Shown here piece after piece: positions 40,466 to 49,045 of a DNA stretch of 64,000 bases. The translations under genes and the position numbers were made by a program. The DNA is from Prevotella sp. P2-180. Its GTDB lineage: Bacteria; Bacteroidota; Bacteroidia; Bacteroidales; Bacteroidaceae. Location of the stretch: assembly GCF_002251435.1 (NCBI RefSeq), contig NZ_NPJI01000065.1, positions 1-64,000 on the forward strand, written 5' to 3'. A model generated the notes under the pieces. The model worked only from the letters and a program-made list of their open reading frames with translations, made no database searches and was not told the origin of the DNA. Position 1 is the first letter of the stretch. Every line of letters starts with the position of its first letter.

Positions 40466-40497
40466 TTTGGCCGTACACAATAATATTGCTATCTTTG
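40466..40497 (+). promoter_or_regulatory. Promoter at the left edge of the island
   Basis: TTTG (40466-40469), 20 nt, TATCTTTG (40490-40497): a full consensus promoter just after the dnaK terminator, reading into the gene-poor left end. Confidence 0.65.
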
Positions 40498-40591
40498 CGT
40501 TATTATTATAAACATCTGTACCCCATTTGTATCTCAACACTATTTTTGCACTGGCAATAAGCCAAATCATAGTAAAATCAAACTTGAAAAT

Positions 40592-40636
40592 ATGAAGTCA
40601 TTTGTAATATTCGCCATTGTCGTGACCGTAATGTAA
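40592..40636 (+). other. 14-codon hydrophobic ORF, possible signal-peptide stub
   Basis: ATG plus 13 codons (KSFVIFAIVVTVM) then TAA, behind the left-edge promoter. It looks like the start of a signal peptide, so it may be the remnant of a lost gene or a tiny membrane peptide. Confidence 0.25.
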
Positions 40637-40646
40637 CATGCAAATT

Positions 40647-40802
40647 TAAATGCATCATTTTTTCGTAAAGTAAATGCATCACCTGTATTTTTTTTGATAT
40701 ATCAATATGTTCTTATTGCTTTACAACTCCTTCTTCTTTTCAAAGATTGTTTTGCGATTTTCCATTCTATAACTATTTCCATCATTATGTAAAGCTTTAC
40801 AT
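40647..40802. repeat. Direct repeat pair and 16-bp palindrome in island left end
   Basis: TAAATGCATCA occurs at 40647-40657 and 40671-40681, 24 bp apart. A perfect palindrome ATGTAAAGCTTTACAT lies at 40787-40802, just before the -7 box at 40815. They look like protein-binding sites. From 40637 to 41260 there is no convincing gene. Confidence 0.6.
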
Positions 40803-40814
40803 AAGTCAGGGCAG

Positions 40815-40970
40815 TAACTTTGCTAAGAAAAATGGGCATCGGCAAGTGGAATAGACACTACAAAACAGGAAAAACCTTTCGAGTTCTGTGATTGCTTCAA
40901 ACTGACAGTCACGCAGTTGACCTCAGTAGTTATCTGTGCATAAAAAAAATGCCAAGATTGGCAGTTTTTT
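40815..40970 (+). ncRNA. Candidate small RNA with its own promoter and terminator
   Basis: TAACTTTG at 40815-40822 would start a transcript near 40829. TGCCAAGATTGGCA followed by GTTTTTT (40950-40970), preceded by an A run, is a compact bidirectional-looking terminator. The ~140 nt between have one 19-codon ORF from 40832 and nothing else. No RNA family recognised. Confidence 0.35.
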
Positions 40971-41260
40971 AATGTAAAACTTGTGTAGTAGAATAAAAAA
41001 CGTTAAGAATGTAAGCCACTATCCAAATACTATTTCTCTGATATAGGTTTGAGAAATGCCATCTTAGATATGCGTCAACAAGAGGAAACGCACATCATGG
41101 AGCATGCCACGTCGCAATAAAGAAGGCATACTGACAATAGGTCTTTTCGATTTCCTTCTAAAAGAGGATAGTTTGGATATATAATAAGTGTAAACATCTA
41201 TTATTTCGGTTGATAAATGTTAAAAAGCAGTTATATTATAACTATTTTTACTCTAAATCC

Positions 41261-41291
41261 TTTGTAAAATCAAATTTAATTGCTATTTTTG
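41261..41291 (+). promoter_or_regulatory. Promoter of the rloA-like operon
   Basis: TTTG (41261-41264), 19 nt, TATTTTTG (41284-41291), 28 nt before the ATG at 41319. It excludes the longer frame starting at 41280. Confidence 0.75.
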
Positions 41292-41318
41292 CAGCAATTC
41301 TACAAAATCAAGTGTATA

Positions 41319-42548
41319 ATGATATTAAAAATCGAATTTGAGAATTTCTTTTCTATTAGAGATAGGATAAGAATCGACTTTAGAGCAGGAAACATCAATA
41401 CAGCTCTTGCACGGGAGTTAATCCATAATGTGATGGCGTGGAACGGTGTGCCAGTACTTAAATCCATTGGACTCTTTGGTCCAAACGCTTCTGGCAAATC
41501 GAATATTCTGAAAGCCATTACTTTTTGCTGTAGAATGATTTTGGAGTCACACCTCTACAATGAAGGTGCGATATTCAATTTCGAACCTTTCAAATTCGAT
41601 GGTTGGCAAGATAAATCAAGTAAGTTCTTGATTGATTTTGTGTGCGATGATGTGGAATACGAATACGCTTTTGAATTAACTCGTGAACGTATTATCAGCG
41701 AAAGTCTATATCATTACCCAGTTGGCAGACGTGCAAAGATATTTGTTCGTGATGCAGAAGGAAAATACAGCTTTGGTACTGGCGTTATGGCTAAGCCTTC
41801 GGATGTGGTTACAAACACCAGTGAGAGGAACCTTTTCCTAAGTCGTGCCAGCTCGATGAACAGAGAAATTGCTCAAAAGCTATATCGTTATTTCATGAAT
41901 CAATTCCTGCTTGGACTTGTAAATGTGAATGACATGATGGTGCTGGACAGTTTCAATGCCTACAAGAAGGTGATACTCAAAGCACTTGAAATATGCGATA
42001 CGGATATTACTGACATCGAGGCAAGGAAAGAGCAAATGCCAGCTCCTGTGGTTGTGCCTGGACAAACGGAACTGTCATACAAGCTGGTGGATGTGCTTCG
42101 CTTCAAGACGTACCATCGCAACCAAAAGGACATTATGTTCGACATGGATATGGAAGAATCTAATGGTACAAGAAAACTATTCCAGATTCTGATACGACTC
42201 TTGGATGTGGTAAAGAATAAGAAGAGCATTATGATGGACGAGTTTGACATGGGACTTCACACTCGTCTGGCTGATTTCATTCTCGACTTGATTCATGCCT
42301 CAGAGAGCAGTCAGTTATTGTTCACTTCCCATAACACGAACCTTATCGATGTTAAACGACTGAGACGTGACCAGATTGTTTTTGTCAACAAGTCGGAGCA
42401 AGGTGCAACGGAAGTGTATTCATTATACGACTTTAAGGATTTCCGTGAGAACATGGATGCCGAAAAGGGGTATATACAAGGGCGCTTTGATGCTGTGCCT
42501 TATGTTGATTCTTCGGTATCAAGTATCAAACAATTATTGGAAGATTGA
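41319..42548 (+). CDS. AbiLi/RloA-type AAA ATPase
   Basis: The protein has 409 residues. Walker A is GPNASGKSNILKAI (near 45-58) and the SMC/OLD-like ending has MMDEFDMGLH (Walker B region) and LFTSHNTNL (His switch). This is the AAA_15/AAA_21 ABC-type ATPase that pairs with RloB in the AbiL and RloAB phage-defence systems, and is similar in layout to the ATPase of PARIS. In this family the ATPase is thought to sense infection and release or activate a TOPRIM-like effector. The next gene is that partner, 2 bp downstream. A strong promoter precedes it. Confidence 0.85.
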   Translation: MILKIEFENFFSIRDRIRIDFRAGNINTALARELIHNVMAWNGVPVLKSIGLFGPNASGKSNILKAITFCCRMILESHLYNEGAIFNFEPFKFDGWQDKSSKFLIDFVCDDVEYEYAFELTRERIISESLYHYPVGRRAKIFVRDAEGKYSFGTGVMAKPSDVVTNTSERNLFLSRASSMNREIAQKLYRYFMNQFLLGLVNVNDMMVLDSFNAYKKVILKALEICDTDITDIEARKEQMPAPVVVPGQTELSYKLVDVLRFKTYHRNQKDIMFDMDMEESNGTRKLFQILIRLLDVVKNKKSIMMDEFDMGLHTRLADFILDLIHASESSQLLFTSHNTNLIDVKRLRRDQIVFVNKSEQGATEVYSLYDFKDFRENMDAEKGYIQGRFDAVPYVDSSVSSIKQLLED

Positions 42549-42550
42549 TT

Positions 42551-43129
42551 ATGGCAAGCAAAAGAGAACCGTCACCGTCTTTGCGAATGCGAAAGATTGC
42601 CCTTGTTATTTGCGAGGGCGAAACAGAGGTCTGCTATATCAACCTACTAAAATCGTGGTATAAGTCACCTATCAGAATCATTTCGCACATAGAAGGCACG
42701 AAAATCACGCCATCGTTGGTTGAGAAGCGTACAAAGGAACTCAAAATCTCTCAATGGGATAAGGTGCACACATTCCTCATGTACGACATGGATGTACAAG
42801 CCATCAATGAGAAATTGCGTAAATGTAAGGCTGAAATGCTTTTAAGCAACCCTTGTTTTGAGATATGGTTGCTGCTTCATGCCAAAGACCAAAAAGCTGC
42901 CATCGAAACGGATGCACTCATCAAAGAGTTGAAGAAAAGCGCATCTTTGTGGAAGAATTATTCCAAATCGGCCTTTACCGACACACAAAAGTCTTTCTTA
43001 AACAACAACACGGATATTGCTGTTACAAGAGCAAAGGAACTGCATGAATTCCAGAATCCATCAACAGGCATTTATAAATTGATTGAATTTCTTAAAGAGG
43101 TAGGAAGTAAAAGGAATGTTGTAATATGA
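42551..43129 (+). CDS. RloB/AbiLii-family TOPRIM-like effector
   Basis: The protein has 192 residues from the ATG at 42551 (a TTG at 42545 is the alternative). RloB signatures: CEGETEVCYIN (acidic Glu of the TOPRIM-like site), MYDMDVQ (DxD) and NPCFEIWLLLHAK. RloB is the second component of AbiL/RloAB defence; the TOPRIM-like residues suggest nucleic-acid cutting. The stop overlaps the start of the RloC-like gene (ATGA), so the three are a tight operon. Confidence 0.85.
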   Translation: MASKREPSPSLRMRKIALVICEGETEVCYINLLKSWYKSPIRIISHIEGTKITPSLVEKRTKELKISQWDKVHTFLMYDMDVQAINEKLRKCKAEMLLSNPCFEIWLLLHAKDQKAAIETDALIKELKKSASLWKNYSKSAFTDTQKSFLNNNTDIAVTRAKELHEFQNPSTGIYKLIEFLKEVGSKRNVVI

Positions 43130-45363
43130 TTAAGTCTATAAAAATCCTAAATGAAGCCTCGTTTAAAGAAGAGGTAATGATTGAGAACCTGCAAAAGGTA
43201 AATATTATCTATGGTGCTAATGGTACTGGAAAAAGTACTATTAGCAAAGTGTTGAGTGATACTGAGGGTAAATATCCTGAGTGTTTTATTGATTGGACTG
43301 ATGATACTCCGCTTGATGTTTTGACATACAACAAGGATTTCCAAGATCGAAACTTTGTTGAAAATATGCCTGGGATATTTACCCTAGGTGAAGCAACTAT
43401 AGAAAAAGAGAAAATTATAAAGGAAAAAAATGAGCAACTCAACCAAATAGAGGAAGAAGGGAAAAATTATCAGAAGAATATTGATAAACTGAAAGAAAAG
43501 AAAAATACAGAAGAAAGTAATTTAATGCAGTACCTATGGGATAATATCTATAGAAGGTATTCTGAGTTTTCTGATGCTTGTAAAGGGTTTAAAAAGAAGG
43601 AAACGTTTAAAGACAAAATTTTAGAGAGCTTCAGTATATTTGAAGATGATGTGCCGGAAGTTGATGTTCTTAGGAAAAAAGCATATCAGCTTTTTGGTGA
43701 AACACCAATCACACATGCTCTTATAGAAACTATTAACGCCTCTATTTTATTCAATATTGAGGAATCTGAATTGTGGAAAAAGGTTGTAGTGGGTAAACAG
43801 GATATTGATATTGCTGCTCTAATTAAGAAATTGGGAATGTCTGACTGGGTTAGCCAAGGATTGCAGTTTCTAGAAGATGGAAGTGATGTATGTCCTTTCT
43901 GCCAGCACCGCACTATTAATGGGGATTTTAGAAAGAAACTGAATGATTTCTTTGATGAGGGATATAAGAAGAATGTTGCTGAAATAAACAACATGCAAGC
44001 CAACTATAAAGCATCTTGTAACGATATTGTTTATAAGCTGAAAGTTATGGTAGAGGGGCAAAAAGGTATGCCAAAGAGCTTTCTTGATATAATTCAGATA
44101 GAATCATTAATCAAAGCTCTTAATGCGACAATCTCAGAAATATATGGGAGTATGACTCAGAAGGCAAAAGAACCTAGTAGGCAGATTACATTACCTTCCA
44201 CCAAAAACATAATTGAGAAAATAAATGCTCTTATCAAAAGTGCAAATGATGAAATTGTCAAGCATAATAATCTTGTGAATAACTTTAATAGCGAGAGGGA
44301 CAACCTGATAAAGAGTATATGGCGGTTTTTCGTGAAATCTGAATATGTAAAACTGAAAGCCTACGATAAATTGTGTAAGGACACTGTTAAGGGCGTATCT
44401 GCTTTAGACGTGAAGATTAAAGATGCTAGAAAGAGATATTTGGAACTAAGGACAGAAATCAGAAAACTAGAAACTAACATGACAAGCGTAAAGCCTACAG
44501 TTATAAAAATGAATAAGATGCTGTCAGGCTTTGGCTTCACAGGTTTTCACATTGAAGAAACCGTTGAAGGCCATAATCAATACCACGTTGTAAGAGAAAA
44601 TGGAGAATTGGCGTATAAAACACTAAGTGAGGGTGAAATCACTTTCCTGACCTTCTTGTATTATATGCAGTTAGTGAAAGGTAGTTTTAGTGATAGTGGT
44701 ATTACCAGTAGCAGGGTGTTGGTTATAGATGATCCTGTTTCAAGTTTGGATAGCAGTGTTCTTTTTGTTGTAAGCACGTTGATTAGGGAGTTATTCACAA
44801 CTATTCATGAGGGAAATACCAATATTAAGCAGGTTATACTGCTTACTCACAATGTTTACTTCCACAAAGAAGTTTCTTTTCTTGATAGATATTGCAAATG
44901 GAGGGATGATGTTTATTTCTGGATATTGAGAAAGAATGACAATATCTCTTCAATACAACCCTTTATGAAGGATAACCCGATAAAGAGTTCATATGATTTG
45001 CTATGGCATGAATACAAAAACTCTAATCATGTTAAATCGCATGTGATAATACAGAATATCATGCGTAGGATTATTGAGAACTACTTCCAGATATTAGGTG
45101 GATTTAGTCCTGAATATATCCTTGAGAAATTTGAAGTTCCAGAAGAAAGAAAAATATGCAGATCTTTGCTAAGTTGGGTTAATGATGGTTCTCATTCTTT
45201 TCCAGATGACATCTTCGTTGAATTGTCTGAAGAGCAGCTTGGACGTCATAAGGCTGTGTTCAAAAAAATATTTGAGAAGATGAATCAGCTGGAGCATTAC
45301 GAAATGATGATGCGACCAGTTACTAAAGAAGGTGAAAGTAGTGTTAGTACTGAAGAGAGTTAG
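43126..45363 (+). CDS. RloC-like anticodon-nuclease ATPase (AAA_13)
   Basis: The protein has 745 residues. Walker A GANGTGKST lies at 30-38, then long coiled coils. A CPFC (near 255) stands where RloC proteins carry a zinc-hook-like Cys pair. An ABC signature-like LSEGE, Walker B VLVIDDPVSSLDSS (near 531) and an H-loop LTHN follow. The C-terminal part has Arg-x3-Glu (MRRIIEN, near 646) followed about 39 residues later by the His of NDGSHS, matching the Arg/Glu/His triad order of PrrC/RloC anticodon nucleases. Known RloC cuts and excises a tRNA wobble nucleotide after DNA damage or infection. Strongly AT-rich. Confidence 0.82.
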   Translation: MIKSIKILNEASFKEEVMIENLQKVNIIYGANGTGKSTISKVLSDTEGKYPECFIDWTDDTPLDVLTYNKDFQDRNFVENMPGIFTLGEATIEKEKIIKEKNEQLNQIEEEGKNYQKNIDKLKEKKNTEESNLMQYLWDNIYRRYSEFSDACKGFKKKETFKDKILESFSIFEDDVPEVDVLRKKAYQLFGETPITHALIETINASILFNIEESELWKKVVVGKQDIDIAALIKKLGMSDWVSQGLQFLEDGSDVCPFCQHRTINGDFRKKLNDFFDEGYKKNVAEINNMQANYKASCNDIVYKLKVMVEGQKGMPKSFLDIIQIESLIKALNATISEIYGSMTQKAKEPSRQITLPSTKNIIEKINALIKSANDEIVKHNNLVNNFNSERDNLIKSIWRFFVKSEYVKLKAYDKLCKDTVKGVSALDVKIKDARKRYLELRTEIRKLETNMTSVKPTVIKMNKMLSGFGFTGFHIEETVEGHNQYHVVRENGELAYKTLSEGEITFLTFLYYMQLVKGSFSDSGITSSRVLVIDDPVSSLDSSVLFVVSTLIRELFTTIHEGNTNIKQVILLTHNVYFHKEVSFLDRYCKWRDDVYFWILRKNDNISSIQPFMKDNPIKSSYDLLWHEYKNSNHVKSHVIIQNIMRRIIENYFQILGGFSPEYILEKFEVPEERKICRSLLSWVNDGSHSFPDDIFVELSEEQLGRHKAVFKKIFEKMNQLEHYEMMMRPVTKEGESSVSTEES

Positions 45364-45366
45364 AGT

Positions 45367-46380
45367 ATGCCAGCAACAAAGAATGCCTTTGAGAGGCATA
45401 AAGTATTAGACAGATGCTTCAGAGACCGAAGCAAAAGGTACTTTATGGATGACCTGATAGATATTGTCAATAAGGATACATACTATTATTATGGGACTGA
45501 AGTCTCAGATAGAACCATCAGAAAAGACATCAGCTATATGATGGATAGTGAGGGCTATTCTGCCCCCATCAAAAAAGGCATGGTGGGGCATAAGGCCTAT
45601 TATTACTATAGTGACCCAGACTTTTCTATTATGAATATGCCCTTAACCCAAGAGGATATGGGGAGACTGGAGGAAATGATAAGGATGCTTGGCAGGCTAA
45701 AAGGTTTGCCCAACTACCTTTGGATAGAAGAAACACTGACTAGATTGGAAGATACGTTCCATCTAGGCGAAAGGCCTTATGGCATTGTTGCTTTCGACCA
45801 CAATCCTTATTTAAGAGGCATGAAGCACTTTGAGCCACTGATGGATGCTATTATGAATCAAAAAGTACTATACGTATATTACTATAAGTATAGAAAGACC
45901 ACCAAGAAAAGGGAAATACATCCTTACCAATTAAGGCAATTCAACAACAGATGGTTTTTAATAGGAATGGAACCAGACATGGCAGATAAACTGCCATTAG
46001 TGAACTTGCCTCTTGACCGTATAGATAAGTTTGAAAAAGCAAAAGATGTGGTATACCAAACTTATCAAGGTATGAACTTTGACGAGTACTTTGGTCAAGT
46101 GGTAGGTGTGTCTGTCAATATCAAAGCGAAAAAGGAAAAAGTTGTGTTAAAGGTGGGATATCCTGATGCAGAGTATATGATTTCCAAACCGATGCATAGC
46201 AGCCAGAAGATAATTGAGCAGAATGAGAACTATGTTTTGATAGAGATGAGCCTAATTTTAAACTATGAATTTGAGACTGCACTGCTAGGGTTTATGAACA
46301 ACTGTCAGATAGTGGAGCCAAAGAGTTTGCGGAACAAAATAAGAAATAGAGCCGAGGAAATAGTTAAAAATTGTAAATAG
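45367..46380 (+). CDS. WYL-domain transcriptional regulator
   Basis: The protein has 337 residues. An N-terminal winged-helix region (VSDRTIRKDISYMMDSEG, recognition helix about 40-58) is followed by a WYL domain (YYYKYRKTTKKREIHPYQLRQFNNRWFLIG) and a C-terminal WCX-like extension. WYL regulators often control defence operons and bind nucleic-acid ligands. It starts 3 bp after the RloC-like stop, so it is the fourth gene of the operon and its likely regulator. Confidence 0.87.
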   Translation: MPATKNAFERHKVLDRCFRDRSKRYFMDDLIDIVNKDTYYYYGTEVSDRTIRKDISYMMDSEGYSAPIKKGMVGHKAYYYYSDPDFSIMNMPLTQEDMGRLEEMIRMLGRLKGLPNYLWIEETLTRLEDTFHLGERPYGIVAFDHNPYLRGMKHFEPLMDAIMNQKVLYVYYYKYRKTTKKREIHPYQLRQFNNRWFLIGMEPDMADKLPLVNLPLDRIDKFEKAKDVVYQTYQGMNFDEYFGQVVGVSVNIKAKKEKVVLKVGYPDAEYMISKPMHSSQKIIEQNENYVLIEMSLILNYEFETALLGFMNNCQIVEPKSLRNKIRNRAEEIVKNCK

Positions 46381-46426
46381 AAAAGAGATTTCTGAAACAA
46401 TGAAGTAAGGCTGCAATCTTAGAGCC

Positions 46427-46434
46427 TACTTTTG
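46427..46434 (+). promoter_or_regulatory. -7 box for the TIR cassette
   Basis: TACTTTTG, 43 nt before the ATG at 46477, in the gap after the WYL gene. It suggests a separate transcript for the next three genes. Confidence 0.55.
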
Positions 46435-46476
46435 CGGTGTAAATTTGAATTAGTAACATTTTTAATATATTGAATT

Positions 46477-46779
46477 ATGAGATTGACCGCAAAAGAAATT
46501 ATTGCAGATTTCGATGCTCATCTTCAGAAGAGCTCGAAACAGTATTATTCTAACTTTTATGTTGGAATAACCAATAACATTGAGCGTAGGCTATTTGTTG
46601 AGCACAATGTAAGTAAGGAAAATGCCTGGTGGATATACCGTACTGCTACAGACAAGGCTACAGCCCAAAAGGTGGAGGAGTACTATCTGGCTAAGGGCAT
46701 GGAAGGTGACACTGGCGGAGGTTCTGATGACAGTGTGTATGTGTACTGCTATGAAATTACTAACACCACTAAAGAGTAG
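46477..46779 (+). CDS. Small GIY-YIG-like protein
   Basis: The protein has 100 residues. FYVGITNNIERRLFVEHNV (about 28-46) matches the YIG strand plus conserved Arg and His of GIY-YIG nucleases, and a Glu is available in KVEEYYL. The first GIY strand is not clear. The C-terminal GDTGGGSDDSVYVYCYEI is distinctive but unknown to me. It lies 5 bp before the DUF1883-TIR gene, which suggests a functional pair. Confidence 0.5.
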   Translation: MRLTAKEIIADFDAHLQKSSKQYYSNFYVGITNNIERRLFVEHNVSKENAWWIYRTATDKATAQKVEEYYLAKGMEGDTGGGSDDSVYVYCYEITNTTKE

Positions 46780-46784
46780 AAACC

Positions 46785-47555
46785 ATGCAGTATCAAGTTT
46801 ATGACCTACATCAGTGTGGTAAAGGAGAACAAGTCCAAGTAACACTCAGTGGCAATGCTGCCAACGTGAGACTAATGGATAGTTCCAACTATAACAACTA
46901 CAAACATGGGCGCCGCCATAGCTATTATGGCGGACTCATGAGACGTTCGCCATCTGTACTAACGATTCCTCGTTCAGGTCATTGGTATGTGACCATTGAC
47001 CTTGGAGGTTTAAGAGGTTCTGTAAGATCTTCTGTACGTAAACTGCCCAGCCCTCTACCTGAATACAGAGAGCCTCCTTTATCTTCAGTTCCCTCATTGT
47101 TGCATAAAGAGCCTATTACTATTGGTGACTCTGAAGACAGTTGTATGGAATATGATGTGTTTATCTCACATGCTTCTGAGGACAAAGATAGTGTGGTGCG
47201 CCCATTAGCGCAAGCACTAGTGACCAAAGGGCTGAAGGTTTGGTATGACGAGTTTGAGCTAAAGATTGGCGACAGTCTTCGAAGAAAGATAGACAGAGGC
47301 TTAGCTAAGAGCAAATTTGGTATCGTAGTACTGTCTCAGTCTTTCATAAAAAAAGGCTGGACTAACTATGAACTAGATGGTATTATTTCCAAAGCCAACA
47401 CAGGAGAGCAGGTACTCCTGCCTATCTGGCATGGCATTACCAAGCAAGAGGTGTTAGACTACTCGCCATCACTCGCCGACAAAGTAGCCCGTAATACAGC
47501 TTCATATACGGTTGAAGAAATTGCAGAAGAAATTACAGAGTTAATAAATGGATAG
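46785..47555 (+). CDS. DUF1883-TIR domain protein
   Basis: The protein has 256 residues. Residues 1-~85 match DUF1883 (GEQVQVTLSGNAANVRLMD, YYGGL, SGHWYVTIDLGG), a small beta domain. A linker follows, then a TIR domain from about 122 (YDVFISHASEDK, VWYDEFELKIGDSLRRKID, LSQSFIKKGWTNYELDGI). The Glu in NYELDG sits where NADase TIRs keep their catalytic Glu. Bacterial TIRs in defence islands usually deplete NAD or make a cyclic ADP-ribose signal on infection; DUF1883 would be the sensor. Inference from family and context. Confidence 0.85.
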   Translation: MQYQVYDLHQCGKGEQVQVTLSGNAANVRLMDSSNYNNYKHGRRHSYYGGLMRRSPSVLTIPRSGHWYVTIDLGGLRGSVRSSVRKLPSPLPEYREPPLSSVPSLLHKEPITIGDSEDSCMEYDVFISHASEDKDSVVRPLAQALVTKGLKVWYDEFELKIGDSLRRKIDRGLAKSKFGIVVLSQSFIKKGWTNYELDGIISKANTGEQVLLPIWHGITKQEVLDYSPSLADKVARNTASYTVEEIAEEITELING

Positions 47556-47625
47556 AGAAAATTATTACGGCTGCCTGAAACATGCAGCCACTTTAATCCC
47601 CGAAAAGGACGGGTAAAGATTGAAT

Positions 47626-47796
47626 ATGGCAACAAATCCCCCAAGTGGCGATGGCCACAGAAACGGAATGGTGCGCCAGAGAAGTCAAGTTCTGAACCCA
47701 AAGACTGGCATTTGGACAAAACGTGGCCCTAATGGACAGTTTATGGATGGCAAACAGGACGGAACACCATTCAAAGGCGTTAGAAAAGAAAAGTGA
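47626..47796 (+). CDS. 56-aa basic protein downstream of TIR gene
   Basis: Not long enough for standard ORF cut-offs. The 56-residue product is rich in Gly, Lys, Arg and Asn, with NPPSGDGHRNGMV, LNPKTGIWTKRGPNG and the tail DGTPFKGVRKEK. The pattern looks like a conserved family of ~55-residue basic proteins that I cannot name. It starts 70 bp after the TIR stop, on the same strand. Confidence 0.6.
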   Translation: MATNPPSGDGHRNGMVRQRSQVLNPKTGIWTKRGPNGQFMDGKQDGTPFKGVRKEK

Positions 47797-47924
47797 TTTA
47801 AGAATGTGCCTCGCTGATGAAACTCAACGGGGCATTTTTTAATTTAAGTATAATTTACGTGAACGAAGGAATGACATTGTGCCATTTAAAATCACAACGA
47901 GACAAAGATTCTACAGCTCCATAA

Positions 47925-48796
47925 AATCTCTTCGAAAAACTCAATGAGGCACTTAAGATAACCGTGAAGACAGACTCATACGGCTGTGCCGACGAGACTT
48001 ACCACAAGATATTGGTAAAGGAAAAGAACAAGGACGGCAAGGGGATAAAGAACGGATATATTTGGGTTTTCCTTGCCGTGAACCTCGGCCTCGTATATTT
48101 TTTCTATTGCCGCGGGTCGAGGGGGTCGGATGTTTTCTTCGAGTTCATCCGCGGCTTTAAGGGAGCCTTTCAGTCAGACGGCTACAGGACATACAAGAGC
48201 GCGGGAAAATGGTTCCTCAGGCTTGCCTGTTTCCAACATGTGAAAAGGAAGTTCCTCGACTGCGGAGACGACTTCGACTGCAAGGTGATAGTCAGGCTGA
48301 TAAACCACATTTACCACCTGGACCACAAACACAGGATCGGACAAAACGGGTGGACCGAGGCGAAGCACAGAAAATGGAGGAAGGACATGTGTAAGCCGAT
48401 AATGAAAATCATAAGGAAAAAGCTCGACCGTATGGCAGCCGACAAGACGATATTGCCAAAGACAGAGAAATATGACGCGGTGCACTACATGCTCGGAGAA
48501 TGGGATGCGCTGATGAACATCTTCAAAAGGGGAGACTATCATCTGGACAACAACGACATCGAGAGACTAAACCGCTACATCTCGTTATCACGGAGAAACT
48601 CGCTGTTCTTCGGTTCTCACAAGGGGCCGAACGGGGAGCCATGTTCTATTCTCTCGTGTGCTCGTGCAGACTCAACGGCGTGAACTTCTTCGAATACATA
48701 TCGGACGTTATTAACAAAGCGGCAGCATTGCCGCCAAACACGCCGCTGGAAAAATACAGGATGCTTCTGCCTGACAAATGGAAAGAAAACCGCTAA
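47925..48796 (+). pseudogene. IS66-family transposase remnant (truncated, frameshifted)
   Basis: The frame from ~47925 reads NLFEKLNEALKITVKTDS then ADETYHKIL, the first catalytic Asp block of IS66 TnpC. It continues through DNNDIERLNRYISL and FFGSHKG. At about 48619-48624 a G seems lost from a G run, and the rest (GAMFYSLVCSCRLNGVN, ending PDKWKEN) is in the next frame. The N-terminal half of a normal ~500-residue TnpC and the companion tnpA/tnpB genes are missing. Confidence 0.85.
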
Positions 48797-48820
48797 GTGA
48801 GCTCTTAGCGGTTTTTTTTG
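48789..48820 (+). terminator. Terminator after IS66 remnant
   Basis: AACCGCTAAG, short loop, CTTAGCGGTT, followed by a run of T. The stem overlaps the last codons of the remnant. Confidence 0.85.
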
Positions 48821-48951
48821 ATATATGCAATACGTCATCGCGGAGACGCTTACATGTTTCTTTGTACTTTGTATATGTGGTTTTATGCATACATTTGCAT
48901 ATTATTTGTACCTTGATAAACGTAATATATTGATTATCAACACACTTTATA

Positions 48952-49041
48952 TTTGAGGAGGTGAAGTAAGCACATATAGAAATAAGAATACATAATCAAA
49001 TGGAAAGCGTGTAGCTCTGGTGAGTTACACGCTTTTCTTGT
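48952..49041 (+). repeat. Direct repeat copy 2: dnaK tail + terminator (putative attR)
   Basis: Matches 40375-40464. It reads TTT GAG GAG GTG AAG TAA where dnaK has TTC GAG GAA GTG AAG TAA, so the encoded dnaK tail is kept. The hairpin now sits just 3' of the convergent DinD-RhuM gene. Confidence 0.9.
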
Positions 49042-49045
49042 ACTA

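Larger units (their letters stand above)
40375..49041. mobile_element. Putative genomic island integrated at the dnaK 3' end
   Basis: The segment is AT-rich, lies between two copies of a 90-bp repeat and carries only accessory genes (AbiL/RloAB, RloC, WYL, GIY-YIG-like, TIR, IS66 remnant). The right-hand repeat restates the last dnaK codons (Phe-Glu-Glu-Val-Lys-stop) with synonymous changes. That is how elements using a gene 3' end as attachment site look. No integrase lies inside; a tyrosine recombinase gene is 4.8 kb to the right but is better explained by the invertible segment beside it. Confidence 0.7.

Noticed and set aside
41280..41318. 13-residue extension of the RloA-like protein
   Set aside because: The extension overlaps the -7 box; the ATG at 41319 starts the conserved ILKIEFENFFSI strand.
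47548..47616. 22-codon ORF overlapping the TIR stop
   Set aside because: Too short, no promoter or family evidence; a GGCTGC/GCAGCC hairpin lies in it, but without a T run.
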